From assembly GCA_024234735.1 (NCBI GenBank), contig JACKNV010000003.1:1-64000 (forward strand): a DNA stretch of 64,000 nt, read 5' to 3'. This document shows positions 54,529 to 63,339 of this stretch, piece after piece (within the stretch, counting starts at the first letter, position 1; each line of letters starts with the position of its first letter). The notes below the pieces were generated by a model. It made no database searches. It had not been told where the DNA came from and saw only the letters and a program-made list of their open reading frames with translations. The DNA is from Pseudomonadales bacterium. GTDB lineage: Bacteria > Pseudomonadota > Gammaproteobacteria > Pseudomonadales > Halieaceae. A program made the position numbers and the translations under genes.

Positions 54529-55211
54529 GCCCGGATCCGCCAGCTGTCGCGGCGATCGCGGCGGTACAGCGCAAACAACAGCACGAGGGAGAACACCACC
54601 AGGCCCGCCGCGAGCCGGTGCGCCTCGGCAAAGCGCAGGGATTCGACGTAGTCGTACAGGGCGATGGACAGCACCTGGGTTTCACCGGGGATATTGCCGC
54701 CTATCATCAGCACGACGCCGAATTCGCCGACGGTGTGGGCGAAGCCCAGGCTGGCTGCGGTCACGAAGCTGCGCCGGCACAATGGCGCCGCGACCGAGCG
54801 GAACTGGTCCAGCGGGGAGGCACCCAGGGTCGCCGCCGTATCCAGCAACCTTGCCGGCACCCGCTGGAAGGCCGCCTGCAGGGGTTGCACCACGAATGGC
54901 AGCGAGTAGATGACCGAGCCGATGACCAGCGCGCTGAAGCTGAAGGCCAGCTGGCTGCCGGTCAATCCTTCCCAGGCCCGGCCCAGGGCCGTGTCCGGGG
55001 CAAACAACAGCAGCAGGTAAAAGCCCAGCACGGTGGGCGGCAGGATCAGCGGCATCGCCACGATGGCCTCGATCAGCGCCGGCCACTGCGCCCGCTGGCG
55101 TGCCAGCCACCAAGCCAGGGGGGTGCCCAGGATCAGCAGCAGGACGGTGGTGATGGCGGCCAGCGCGAGGGTCAGGTAAATCGCGTCCAGCTCGGCAGTG
55201 CTCAGGGACAA
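54525..55211 (-). CDS. modB: molybdate ABC transporter permease ModB
   Basis: A 228-residue inner-membrane permease with five to six helices. The ModB/CysTW-type EAA loop that contacts ModC reads LLDTAATLGASPLDQFRSV, and GEFGVVLMIGGNIPGETQVL is diagnostic of molybdate permeases. It overlaps modA by ten bases and modC by four. Confidence 0.96.
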   Translation of the reverse strand: MSLSTAELDAIYLTLALAAITTVLLLILGTPLAWWLARQRAQWPALIEAIVAMPLILPPTVLGFYLLLLFAPDTALGRAWEGLTGSQLAFSFSALVIGSVIYSLPFVVQPLQAAFQRVPARLLDTAATLGASPLDQFRSVAAPLCRRSFVTAASLGFAHTVGEFGVVLMIGGNIPGETQVLSIALYDYVESLRFAEAHRLAAGLVVFSLVLLFALYRRDRRDSWRIRA

Positions 55212-55909
55212 GGTCGGTAGCCGGCTTCGGATATCAGTGCCCGCACGGTATCACTTCTGATCCAGTTCAGGTAGCTGTGCAGGGCCGGGTGGGCCGCCTG
55301 CGGGCGCAGGGTGAGCGCAAACTGCTCCAGGGGCAGGTGCCAGTGCCCGGGGACGGGCGTGCCGGCGGGTGCCAGCGCCCGGGGCAGCAGTGCCAGCTCG
55401 GCGGCCCCGCTGTGCCAGAACTGGTAGGCCTGCACCACGTTGGCTGCGCGCAGCAGCTTGCGCCCGCCCCCTTGGCTGAACTCCGGCCTCGCCAGTACCT
55501 GCATGGCCGCCGCGCCATAGGGAGCGGTGGCCGGGTTGGCCACGGCGAGGCTGAGGCCCGGGTCGCCAAGCTGGGCCAGCCGGCCGTCGCCGCCCACCAG
55601 TACCAGGCTGCCAATCGCATAGCAAAATGGCTCCCCGCGTCGGGGGCCGGTGTCTGCCGCGGCCAGCTTGAAAACCGTCTGCCGGTCCGCCGCGAAGAAG
55701 ATATCGAAAGGGGCGCCGTGCAGGATCTGGTTGGCTAGGACGCCGGTGGAAGCGGAGCTGACCACCACGGGCTGGCCGGTATTGTGCTCGAACTGGCGGT
55801 TGATCGCCTCCAGGGTGGCGCGAAAGTTCGCCGCCACCGCCACCCTGAGCGGTTCGGCGGCGTCGCAGGGCGCGCACAGCAGTAACATCACAACAAAGAG
55901 ATAGCGCAT
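55202..55909 (-). CDS. modA: molybdate-binding periplasmic protein ModA
   Basis: A 235-residue type II periplasmic binding protein with a signal peptide (YLFVVMLLLCAPCDA, cleavage near residue 18). It begins with the family pattern LRVAVAANFRATLEAI and SSASTGVLANQILHGAPFDIFFAAD. It is first of modABC-srkA. No ModE box was recognised in the 38 bases before it, and modE itself is absent. Confidence 0.94.
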   Translation of the reverse strand: MRYLFVVMLLLCAPCDAAEPLRVAVAANFRATLEAINRQFEHNTGQPVVVSSASTGVLANQILHGAPFDIFFAADRQTVFKLAAADTGPRRGEPFCYAIGSLVLVGGDGRLAQLGDPGLSLAVANPATAPYGAAAMQVLARPEFSQGGGRKLLRAANVVQAYQFWHSGAAELALLPRALAPAGTPVPGHWHLPLEQFALTLRPQAAHPALHSYLNWIRSDTVRALISEAGYRPCP

Positions 55910-55947
55910 GGTGGTGTCCGCCCGGGGCTGTTTGCCGGCCCGATGGC

Positions 55948-56691
55948 TCAGTTACCCTGCATGGGGGTGCGTGCCAGGCACCAGATCTCCACGTGGCTGG
56001 CGCCGGCGCGCTGCAGCGTCCTGCCCAGGGCGGCGGCCGTGGCGCCGGTGGTCATGACATCGTCAACCACGGCGATGCGCAGGTTGGCATAGTGCCCGCG
56101 GGCTGTAAAGGCGGCACGCATGTTGGCGAGGCGTTGGGCGGCGCCCGCGCCGGCCTGGGGCGAGGTATTGCGCAGACGCTTGACAGAGCGAAGGTCCAGG
56201 CGCGCCCCGGCGAGCTCCGGCGCCAGGGCGCGCAGTTCACGGCACAACAGTTCGGACTGGTTGAAACCGCGTTGCCAGAGCCGGCGCCAGTGCAGCGGTA
56301 CCGGCAGCAGGACATCCACCGCCCCGGGGTCCGCCGCCTGCAGCCAGAGGCGGGCCAGCAGGGGGGTGAGTCGGGTTTCGCCGTGGAACTTCCAGCGCTG
56401 GATGATATGCGCCAGACCCTCGCAGTACAGCCAGGGAGCGATGACCCGCTGGAAAGGTGGCGGCGCCTGCAGGCAGTGGCCACACGTCCGGGGTGGGGGG
56501 CACATCGCGGCGGTACCTGGCAGCGGCGCCGGCAGCGGCAGTGCGCAGCGCGGGCAGCAGTTGTGGTTGGGTTGCAGGTCGCGTGCGCAGGGCGCGCACA
56601 GGGGGACCGGGCGCCGACTGCGCAGGCCGCATAGCAGACAGTGGTTGGGAAACAGCCCCTCCAGGAGGGCGGCTCCAAGCCTGTTAACCAC
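55948..56691 (-). CDS. comF: ComF-family amidophosphoribosyltransferase-like protein
   Basis: A 247-residue protein with N-terminal zinc-finger cysteines (CLLCGLRS, CAPCARDL, CCPRCALP, CGHC) and a C-terminal phosphoribosyltransferase fold (IAVVDDVMTTGATAAALGRTL, the PRPP-binding loop). Members act in DNA uptake and use of external DNA (ComF, GntX). It is divergent from bioB, the usual neighbour in gammaproteobacteria, and 80 bases separate the two starts. Confidence 0.93.
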   Translation of the reverse strand: MVNRLGAALLEGLFPNHCLLCGLRSRRPVPLCAPCARDLQPNHNCCPRCALPLPAPLPGTAAMCPPPRTCGHCLQAPPPFQRVIAPWLYCEGLAHIIQRWKFHGETRLTPLLARLWLQAADPGAVDVLLPVPLHWRRLWQRGFNQSELLCRELRALAPELAGARLDLRSVKRLRNTSPQAGAGAAQRLANMRAAFTARGHYANLRIAVVDDVMTTGATAAALGRTLQRAGASHVEIWCLARTPMQGN

Positions 56692-56706
56692 GAAGGGCCT
56701 CGCGGG

Positions 56707-56734
56707 TTGACAGCAAACCGGGCGTGGCTATCAT
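56707..56734 (+). promoter_or_regulatory. sigma70 promoter of the biotin operon
   Basis: A consensus TTGACA (56707-56712), a 16-base spacer and TATCAT (56729-56734) lie between comF and bioB. The expected transcript start is near 56741, 30 bases before the bioB ATG. A full BirA operator dyad was not recognised. Confidence 0.75.
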
Positions 56735-56771
56735 TGACCGTCTCTCCTTTTCCCTGGCAGCTGGATCAACC

Positions 56772-57836
56772 ATGTCTACAGCCCTCAGTACGATGCCCGC
56801 CGAGCAGGCGCCGCCGCAGCCCGAAATCCGCCACGACTGGACCCGCCGGGAGGTGGAGGCATTGTTTGCCCTGCCCTTCAACGACCTGTTGTTCAGGGCG
56901 CAGAGTATCCACCGCCGATATTTTGACCCGAATCAGGTCCAGGTGAGCACTTTGCTTTCCATCAAAACCGGCGCCTGCCCCGAGGACTGCGCCTACTGCC
57001 CCCAGAGCACTCGCTACGATACCGGCCTGGAGGTGGAAAAACTAATGGAGGTGGAAAAGGTGCTGGAACAGGCCCGGGCGGCCAAGGCCAGCGGTGCGAC
57101 CCGCTTCTGCATGGGTGCCGCCTGGCGCTGCCCCAAGCCCCGCGACATGCCCCATGTGGTGGCGATGGTAAAGGGGGTGCGCGAGCTGGGCCTGGAAAGC
57201 TGCATGACCCTGGGCATGCTCACCCGCGAGCAGGCCGGGCAGCTGGCCGAGGCCGGCCTGGATTATTACAACCACAACCTGGATACCTCGCCCGAGTTTT
57301 ACGGCGATATCATCACGACCCGCACCTATCGCGACCGGCTGGAGACACTGGATCACGTCCGCGAAGCGGGCATGAAAGTATGCAGTGGCGGCATCGTCGG
57401 CATGGGCGAGCAGCAGAGCGATCGCGCCGGGCTGTTGCAGCAACTGGCCAACCTGCCGCAGCACCCCGAGAGCGTGCCGGTAAACATGCTGGTGCGGGTG
57501 CAGGGCACTCCCCTGGCGGAGGAGGAGGATCTCGACCCCTTCGAATTCATTCGCACCATCGCGGTGGCGCGCATCCTCATGCCCGCCTCGCACGTGCGCC
57601 TGTCGGCGGGCCGCGAGGAGATGAACGAGCAGATGCACGCCCTGGCCTATTTCGCCGGCGCCAACTCCATCTTTTACGGCGAGAAATTGCTGACCACACC
57701 CAACCCCAGGGCCAACAGGGACATGGCGCTGTTTGCCCGCCTCGGCATCGAGCCGGAGTCGCGCCCACTGAGCACCGAACCCACCGCCCCCAGCCCGCTT
57801 TTCTACGACGCCGCTGCCGCTAGCGAGGCCGGCTAA
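56772..57836 (+). CDS. bioB: biotin synthase
   Basis: Radical SAM enzyme that inserts sulfur into dethiobiotin. The 354-residue protein has the 4Fe-4S motif CPEDCAYC (Cys69, Cys73, Cys76), CMGAAWRCPK, YYNHNLDTSPEFY and the 2Fe-2S-region residues of the TIM barrel, including Arg in SAGREEM. The ATG at 56772 is preferred because an in-frame GTG at 56724 lies inside the promoter. Confidence 0.97.
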   Translation: MSTALSTMPAEQAPPQPEIRHDWTRREVEALFALPFNDLLFRAQSIHRRYFDPNQVQVSTLLSIKTGACPEDCAYCPQSTRYDTGLEVEKLMEVEKVLEQARAAKASGATRFCMGAAWRCPKPRDMPHVVAMVKGVRELGLESCMTLGMLTREQAGQLAEAGLDYYNHNLDTSPEFYGDIITTRTYRDRLETLDHVREAGMKVCSGGIVGMGEQQSDRAGLLQQLANLPQHPESVPVNMLVRVQGTPLAEEEDLDPFEFIRTIAVARILMPASHVRLSAGREEMNEQMHALAYFAGANSIFYGEKLLTTPNPRANRDMALFARLGIEPESRPLSTEPTAPSPLFYDAAAASEAG

Positions 57837-57845
57837 GACTCAGGC

Positions 57846-59012
57846 ATGGCCTCGTTTCCCGAACGCCTGGCCACGGTGCTCGACCGGCGCCGGGAGGACG
57901 GCCTGTACCGCCAGCGGATCACGCTGGAGTCGGCCCAGGGGCCGCTGGTGCGCGTGGCTGGCCGCCAGTACCTCAATTTCTGCAGCAATGATTACCTGGG
58001 CCTGGCGGCCCACCCGCGGGTGGTTGCCGCCTTCCGGCAGGCGGCGGCCAGCTACGGGGTAGGCAGCGGTGCCTCCCACCTGGTGTGCGGGCACAGTGCG
58101 CCGCATCGCGAGCTCGAGGAGGCGCTGGCGGCCTTCACCGGCAGGCCACGGGCGCTGCTGTTTTCCAGCGGTTACGCCGCCAATACCGGCGTCCTGGCCA
58201 GCCTGCTGCGGGCGGGGGACCACGTGTTCGAGGACCGCCTGAACCACGCCTCCCTGCTCGATGGCGGCCTGCACAGCGGTGCCCGCTTCCAGCGCTTTCC
58301 CCACGGCGATGTGGCGGCGCTGCGAGGCAGGCTGGCGGCAGTCGATGGCCCCAAACTGGTGGTGGTGGACGGGGTGTTCAGCATGGACGGCGACACGGCG
58401 CCCCTGGCAGGGCTTGCCGCAGCCTGCGCCGATCACGATGCCTGGCTGATGGTGGACGACGCCCACGGCTTCGGGGTGATGGGCGAGCGGGGAGGCGGCA
58501 GCACCGAGGCCGCCGGCCTGGCCATGGCCGAAGTGCCGGTGCTGATGGCCACCCTGGGCAAGGCCCTGGGAACCGCCGGCGCCTTCATCGCCGGCAGTGA
58601 AGCGTTGATCGAGGCGCTCATCCAGCAGTGCCGGACCTATGTATACACCACCGCATTGCCCCCCGCGGTGGCCGCTGCCAGCCTGGCGTCGTTGCAGTTG
58701 CTGCAGGAGGAGGGCTGGCGCCGCGAGCATCTGGCCGGGCTGGTGGGTCGCTTTCGCGAGGGCGCGGAGCAGTTGGGGTTGCCGCTGATGGACTCCGCCA
58801 GCGCGATCCAGCCGCTGCAGTTGGGGGATGCCGCGCGGGCGGTCAGCTTTAGCGAACGCCTGCGCCGGCGCGGCCTGCTGATCGGCGCGATCCGGCCGCC
58901 GACGGTGCCGGCCGGGACCTCGCGGCTGCGCATCACCCTCAGTGCCGCGCACACCCAGGAGCAGGTAGACCAGTTGCTCGAGCAACTGGCCGCGTGCTTT
59001 GCCGGCAGCTAG
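57846..59012 (+). CDS. bioF: 8-amino-7-oxononanoate synthase
   Basis: PLP enzyme condensing pimeloyl-ACP with alanine. The 388-residue protein shows NFCSNDYLGLAAHPRV, the aldehyde-stacking region GSGASHLVCGHSAPH, VDDAHGFGVMGERGGG and the PLP lysine in LMATLGKALGTAG. It starts nine bases after bioB. Confidence 0.96.
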   Translation: MASFPERLATVLDRRREDGLYRQRITLESAQGPLVRVAGRQYLNFCSNDYLGLAAHPRVVAAFRQAAASYGVGSGASHLVCGHSAPHRELEEALAAFTGRPRALLFSSGYAANTGVLASLLRAGDHVFEDRLNHASLLDGGLHSGARFQRFPHGDVAALRGRLAAVDGPKLVVVDGVFSMDGDTAPLAGLAAACADHDAWLMVDDAHGFGVMGERGGGSTEAAGLAMAEVPVLMATLGKALGTAGAFIAGSEALIEALIQQCRTYVYTTALPPAVAAASLASLQLLQEEGWRREHLAGLVGRFREGAEQLGLPLMDSASAIQPLQLGDAARAVSFSERLRRRGLLIGAIRPPTVPAGTSRLRITLSAAHTQEQVDQLLEQLAACFAGS

Positions 59013-59013
59013 G

Positions 59014-60606
59014 GTGGAGCTGCGCCGCGAATATCTGCCGGCCATCGAGTGCGCCAGGCAGCAACTGGTACTGCTGCACGGCTGGGGGAGCAACCGCGAC
59101 ATCTGGCGGCCACTGCTGGCCGGGCTGCGGCCCTGGGCCGACATCCACCTGGTGGAATTGCCCGGCTGTGCACCGGGTTGTGAATCTGGTGCCCGCCTGG
59201 AGCAGCTGCTGACGGGACTCGCCGCCTGCTGCCCCGCCCAGGCGGTGCTGGTCGGCTGGTCGCTGGGCGGGCAACTGGCGCTGGAGCTGGCGGCGCGCGA
59301 CCCCTCGCGGGTTGCCGCCGTGGTGACCCTGGCCAGCAACCCGCGTTTCGTCGCGGCCGGGGCCTGGCCTGGTATGGATGTGGGTGACTTCGAGGCCTTC
59401 CGGGCCGGCTATGCGGCCGACCCAGAAGCCGGACTGCGGCGCTTTGACAGCCTGCAAAGCGCCGGCGCTGGCGATCCGCGCGCCCTGCTGCGAGCGCTGC
59501 GCCGCCACCGGTCGCAGCCGGCGGGTGGCGAGCTGCGGCCGGGCCTGGAGTGGCTGGCACAGCTCGACCAGCGTGAGCTGCTGCGCCGACTGGCTGTACC
59601 GCAACTGCACCTGCTGGCGGAAAATGATGGCCTGGTGCCCGGTGCCGCCCTGGCCGCAGCGCTGGGCGAACTGCTGGCGGACAACGAACGGGCCGCAGTG
59701 GAGGTGTTGCCAGGTGCCAGTCATGTGCTACCCCTGGAGGCGCCGGCCGCAGTTGCGAGCCGCATTGGCGCGTTCCTGGAATCCGGCGGCCTGCTGGCCG
59801 GTCCGGTGGAGCAGCCCGCTACCCCCGCCAAGCGGGATATAGCGGCTTCCTTCAGCCGGGCTGCATGCCTGTATGACTCCGTGGCAACCCTGCAGCGGGC
59901 GGTGGCCGGCCAGTTGCTGGAGCGATTGCAGCCGGCAGCGGATGCCGCGCTGAATATCCTGGACCTGGGGTGTGGCACCGGCAGCTCGCGACCGGACCTG
60001 ATGCGGCGCTATCCGCGTGGCCGATATATCGGTCTGGACCTGGCCGAGGGCATGATTGCCCATGCCCGGCAACGGTTCGAACCCGCCGGTCTGTGGCTGG
60101 TAGGGGATGCCGAGGCACTGCCGTTGGCTGCCGGCGCGCTGGACCTGGTATTCAGCAGCCTCGCCTTCCAGTGGTGTTACCGCCCCGAGAAACTGTTTGC
60201 CGAGCTCAACCGGGTGCTCTCCCCGGGCGGGCGCTGCGTGTTCGCCACGCTGGGCCCGGACACCCTGCATGAGTTGCGGACAGCCTGGGCCGCCGTGGAT
60301 GCCCACCAGCACGTCAATCGCTTCCTCGCGGTGACGGAACTGGAGGCCGCTGCCCGCCGCGTGCCGGGTATGCAGCTGTCGCTGCAGCGCGACTATCATT
60401 GCATGCGGTACAGCCGCGTGGGGGAACTGTTGTCCGAATTGAAAACCCTGGGGGCCCATAACATGAACCGCGACCGCCCCGCCGGCCTCACCAGCCGCAG
60501 GGCCCTGCGGGGCATGTCGGCGGCCTACGAGTCGCAGCGTGCGGGCGGCACGCTCCCGGCGACCTATGAAGTGATCTTTGGCGAGGTGCGCAAGGCGTAT
60601 GACTAG
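59014..60606 (+). CDS. bioHC: bifunctional BioH-BioC: pimeloyl-ACP methyl ester esterase fused to malonyl-ACP O-methyltransferase
   Basis: One frame encodes both enzymes that open and close the methyl-ester route to pimeloyl-ACP. Residues up to about 265 form the BioH alpha/beta hydrolase: oxyanion segment HGWGSNRDIW, nucleophile Ser in GWSLGG, Asp in AENDGLVPG and His in GASHVLPLEAP. After a short linker (AGPVEQPATPAKRDIA), the BioC methyltransferase runs to the end, with ILDLGCGTGSSRPDL, YIGLDLAEGMIAHAR and FSSLAFQWCYRPEK. Such BioHC fusions are described from Saccharophagus. The start may be GTG at 59014 or TTG at 58999, which overlaps bioF. Confidence 0.94.
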   Translation: MELRREYLPAIECARQQLVLLHGWGSNRDIWRPLLAGLRPWADIHLVELPGCAPGCESGARLEQLLTGLAACCPAQAVLVGWSLGGQLALELAARDPSRVAAVVTLASNPRFVAAGAWPGMDVGDFEAFRAGYAADPEAGLRRFDSLQSAGAGDPRALLRALRRHRSQPAGGELRPGLEWLAQLDQRELLRRLAVPQLHLLAENDGLVPGAALAAALGELLADNERAAVEVLPGASHVLPLEAPAAVASRIGAFLESGGLLAGPVEQPATPAKRDIAASFSRAACLYDSVATLQRAVAGQLLERLQPAADAALNILDLGCGTGSSRPDLMRRYPRGRYIGLDLAEGMIAHARQRFEPAGLWLVGDAEALPLAAGALDLVFSSLAFQWCYRPEKLFAELNRVLSPGGRCVFATLGPDTLHELRTAWAAVDAHQHVNRFLAVTELEAAARRVPGMQLSLQRDYHCMRYSRVGELLSELKTLGAHNMNRDRPAGLTSRRALRGMSAAYESQRAGGTLPATYEVIFGEVRKAYD

Positions 60607-61270
60607 AACCTGGTTCGTGACAGGTACCGATACCGAGGTGGGCAAAACCGCGGTGAGCTGCGCCCTGCTGTCGGCGGCGGCGGCCGGGGGCCTGCGCACC
60701 GCGGCTATCAAGCCGGTCGCGGCCGGCTGCGATGCCCGGGGGCGCAATGACGATGCCATGCAGTTGCTGGCCTGCATGACCGAAGAGCTGGACTATGAGC
60801 AGGTCAACCCGGTGGCCCTGCAGGCGGCCATTGCCCCCCATATCGCCGCCGCCCGGGAAGGCCGCCGGTTACAGGTCAGACGCCTGGCGGGGTTGTGCAG
60901 GGGGGTGATGTTGCAGGGTGCGCAGTTCGTGCTCATAGAGGGTGCCGGTGGCTGGCGGGTGCCACTGGGGCCACGGGAAACCCTGGCCGACCTGGCCATC
61001 AGCCTGCAGGTGCCGGTGATCATGGTGGTGGGGATGCGCCTGGGGTGCATCAACCATGCCCTGCTGACCGCGGAAGCGATCCGGCGCGACGGCCTGGAGC
61101 TGGCGGGCTGGGTTGCCAACCAGCCCGGGGAGCCCATGGCCTGCCATGCGGAGAACCTGCAGACCCTGCGCCACCTGCTGCCGGCTCCCCTGCTGGGCGA
61201 GGTGCCCCATATAACCCCCTTCGCCCCGGTTTCTGCTGCCTCCTTCCTTGATTTGTCCGCCCTCAAATAA
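60599..61270 (+). CDS. bioD: dethiobiotin synthetase
   Basis: Carboxylates 7,8-diaminopelargonate to form the ureido ring. The 223-residue P-loop protein has VTGTDTEVGKTAVSCALL, the substrate Lys in AAIKPVAAG, and EGAGGWRVPLGPRETLADL. The ATG lies inside the end of bioHC (eight-base overlap). It is last in the operon; bioA is not present in the window. Confidence 0.96.
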   Translation: MTRTWFVTGTDTEVGKTAVSCALLSAAAAGGLRTAAIKPVAAGCDARGRNDDAMQLLACMTEELDYEQVNPVALQAAIAPHIAAAREGRRLQVRRLAGLCRGVMLQGAQFVLIEGAGGWRVPLGPRETLADLAISLQVPVIMVVGMRLGCINHALLTAEAIRRDGLELAGWVANQPGEPMACHAENLQTLRHLLPAPLLGEVPHITPFAPVSAASFLDLSALK

Positions 61271-61271
61271 A

Positions 61272-61285
61272 TGTGAGCGCTTACA
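61272..61285. promoter_or_regulatory. LacI-family operator-like palindrome, site 1
   Basis: TGTGAGCGCTTACA matches its own reverse complement at 12 of 14 positions and has the central CG pair and flanking TGT/ACA of LacI/CcpA-type operators. It lies two bases after the bioD stop, about 180 bases before the acyl-CoA dehydrogenase start. Confidence 0.4.
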
Positions 61286-61385
61286 CACAGCAACCTTGAT
61301 CTGGGTCTATATATCCGAATCTGGGGTAGCCATGGACGCCCAAAGTCTAAAAATGTATTTGACTTCGGCCGGCAAAAGCGCAAAA

Positions 61386-61400
61386 TGTGAGCACTGAACA
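61386..61400. promoter_or_regulatory. LacI-family operator-like half-conserved site 2
   Basis: TGTGAGCACTGAACA repeats the first ten bases of site 1 with one change (TGTGAGCRCT). It sits about 20 bases after a possible -35 (TTGACT near 61360), where a bound repressor could block transcription. Confidence 0.35.
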
Positions 61401-61462
61401 CATGCCCGTTCCGCACGTTCGTGCCCTGTTGAACGGGTTCACTCAACCGAGAGGTAAGTACC

Positions 61463-63247
61463 ATGCCGGCATACAAGGCGCCCCTGCGCGATATCAGTTT
61501 TGTGATGAACGAATTGCTCGAATCCGAGAAGCTCTACCAGAACCTTCCCGGATATGAAGAGGCGACCGCCGACCTGATGAACGCCATCGTCGAGGAAGGC
61601 GCCAAGTTTGCCGAGAACGTGCTGTCGCCGCTCAACCAGAGCGGTGATGAAGAGGGCTGCCACTGGAGCGAGGAGGGGGTGACCACTCCGCAGGGTTTCG
61701 CCGAGGCCTACAAGCAGTACGTCGAGAACGGCTGGCCGGCACTCAGTGCCTCGGTCGAGGACGGCGGCCAGGGCATGCCCAATCTGTTGGGCATTGTCAT
61801 CAACGAGATGGCCGGCACCGCCAACTGGTCCTGGCTGATGTACCCGGGCTTGAGTCACGGCGCCGTGAAGACTATCGAGGAGCACGGCGACCCCGAGCAA
61901 AAGCACAGGTACCTGACCAAACTGGTGCAGGGTGAGTGGACCGGTACCATGTGCCTCACCGAGGCGCACTGTGGCAGTGACCTGGGCCTGCTGCGCACCA
62001 AGGCCGAACCCCGGGCCGACGGCAGCTACGCCATCACCGGCACCAAGATTTTCATCAGCGCGGGCGACCACGACATGGCCGACAATATCGTCCATATCGT
62101 GCTGGCGCGGCTGCCGGATGCGCCGGCAGGTACCAAGGGCATATCCCTGTTCATCGTTCCCAAAGTCAATGTCAACGAGGACGGCTCCCTGGGCGAGCGC
62201 AACGCGGTTACCTGCGCCTCGATCGAGAAGAAGATGGGCATCAAGGCCTCGGCGACCTGCGTCATGAATTTCGACGGCGCCACCGGCTACCTGATCGGGC
62301 CGCCCAACCGGGGCCTGAACTGCATGTTTACCTTCATGAACACCGCGCGTATCGGCACCGCCATCCAGGGCCTGGCCCACGGCCAGCTGGCCTATACCGG
62401 AGCCCTGGCCTACGCCAAGGAGCGGCTGGCCATGCGCAGCCTCACCGGCCCCAAGAACCCCGATGGCCCCGCCGACCCCATTATCGTGCACCCCAACGTA
62501 CGCCGTATGCTGCTGACCCAGAAGGCCTTCGTGGAGGGCAGCCGCGCGTTCCTGTATTTCCTCGCGCAGCAGGGGGATATCGTCGACGCCGGCAATGAAG
62601 AGCAGGCCAAGGCAGCGGACGACCTGATGGCCCTGCTGACGCCGATCGGCAAGGCCTTCGTAACCGAAACCGGTTACGAAGCCGCCAATATCGGTGTACA
62701 GGTGTACGGCGGCCACGGCTTTATCCGCGAATGGGGCATGGAGCAGATCGTACGCGACGCGCGTATTTCCATGCTCTACGAGGGCACCACCGGCATCCAG
62801 GCGCTGGACCTGCTGGGCCGCAAGGTCATCGGCAGCGGCGGCAAGCTGCTGCTCGGCTTTACCTCCATCATCGACGAGTTCTGCGCCGCCAACGAAGGCG
62901 CCGAGTTCGTCAGCGAACTCAAGGCCTACAAGGACGAATGGCTGGGCTTGTCGATGAAAATCGGCGAGGCCGCCATGCAGAACCCGGACGAGGCGGGGTC
63001 CGCCTCCGTGGACTACCTGATGTACAGCGGTTACGTGACCCTGGCGTATTTCTGGGCCCGCATGGCCCTGGTGGCGCAGCGCAAAATCGAAGAGGCGCAG
63101 GGGGATGTGTCGTTTTACGAGGCCAAGCTGATGACCGCCCGCTTCTACTACGAGCGCCTGTTGCCGCGCACAGTGTCGCTCAAGCAGACCATGTTGTCCG
63201 GCGCGGACAACCTCATGCAGATGCCCGAGGCACTGTTCGAGTTCTAA
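61463..63247 (+). CDS. acyl-CoA dehydrogenase (large, DmdC/FadE-like 600-residue type)
   Basis: A 594-residue FAD-dependent acyl-CoA dehydrogenase. CLTEAHCGSDLGLLRTKA is the FAD/substrate loop, YAITGTKIFISAGDHDM the middle beta domain, and RISMLYEGTTGIQALDLLGRK carries the catalytic Glu and the family signature. N-terminal (YKAPLRDISFVMNEL) and C-terminal extensions are those of the subfamily that includes 3-methylmercaptopropionyl-CoA dehydrogenase DmdC and medium/long-chain enzymes; the substrate cannot be assigned. AGAGG precedes the ATG by about nine bases. A strong terminator follows. Confidence 0.93.
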   Translation: MPAYKAPLRDISFVMNELLESEKLYQNLPGYEEATADLMNAIVEEGAKFAENVLSPLNQSGDEEGCHWSEEGVTTPQGFAEAYKQYVENGWPALSASVEDGGQGMPNLLGIVINEMAGTANWSWLMYPGLSHGAVKTIEEHGDPEQKHRYLTKLVQGEWTGTMCLTEAHCGSDLGLLRTKAEPRADGSYAITGTKIFISAGDHDMADNIVHIVLARLPDAPAGTKGISLFIVPKVNVNEDGSLGERNAVTCASIEKKMGIKASATCVMNFDGATGYLIGPPNRGLNCMFTFMNTARIGTAIQGLAHGQLAYTGALAYAKERLAMRSLTGPKNPDGPADPIIVHPNVRRMLLTQKAFVEGSRAFLYFLAQQGDIVDAGNEEQAKAADDLMALLTPIGKAFVTETGYEAANIGVQVYGGHGFIREWGMEQIVRDARISMLYEGTTGIQALDLLGRKVIGSGGKLLLGFTSIIDEFCAANEGAEFVSELKAYKDEWLGLSMKIGEAAMQNPDEAGSASVDYLMYSGYVTLAYFWARMALVAQRKIEEAQGDVSFYEAKLMTARFYYERLLPRTVSLKQTMLSGADNLMQMPEALFEF

Positions 63248-63299
63248 GCCTGTTGCTGCTCGGGAGTCATCCACATAGCGGGTGACAATCCCGCCCTGA

Positions 63300-63339
63300 G
63301 GGGAGAGAATACGTGTTCACGTTCTCTCCCCGTTTTTTT
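63300..63339 (+). terminator. Rho-independent terminator after the acyl-CoA dehydrogenase gene
   Basis: GGGGAGAGAA (63300-63309) pairs with TTCTCTCCCC (63322-63331), followed by seven T (63333-63339). The T-run ends exactly at the ATG of the next gene. Confidence 0.85.

Noticed and set aside
56724..56771. Earlier GTG start for bioB
   Set aside because: The codon lies within the promoter spacer next to the -10 box, so it would not be transcribed.
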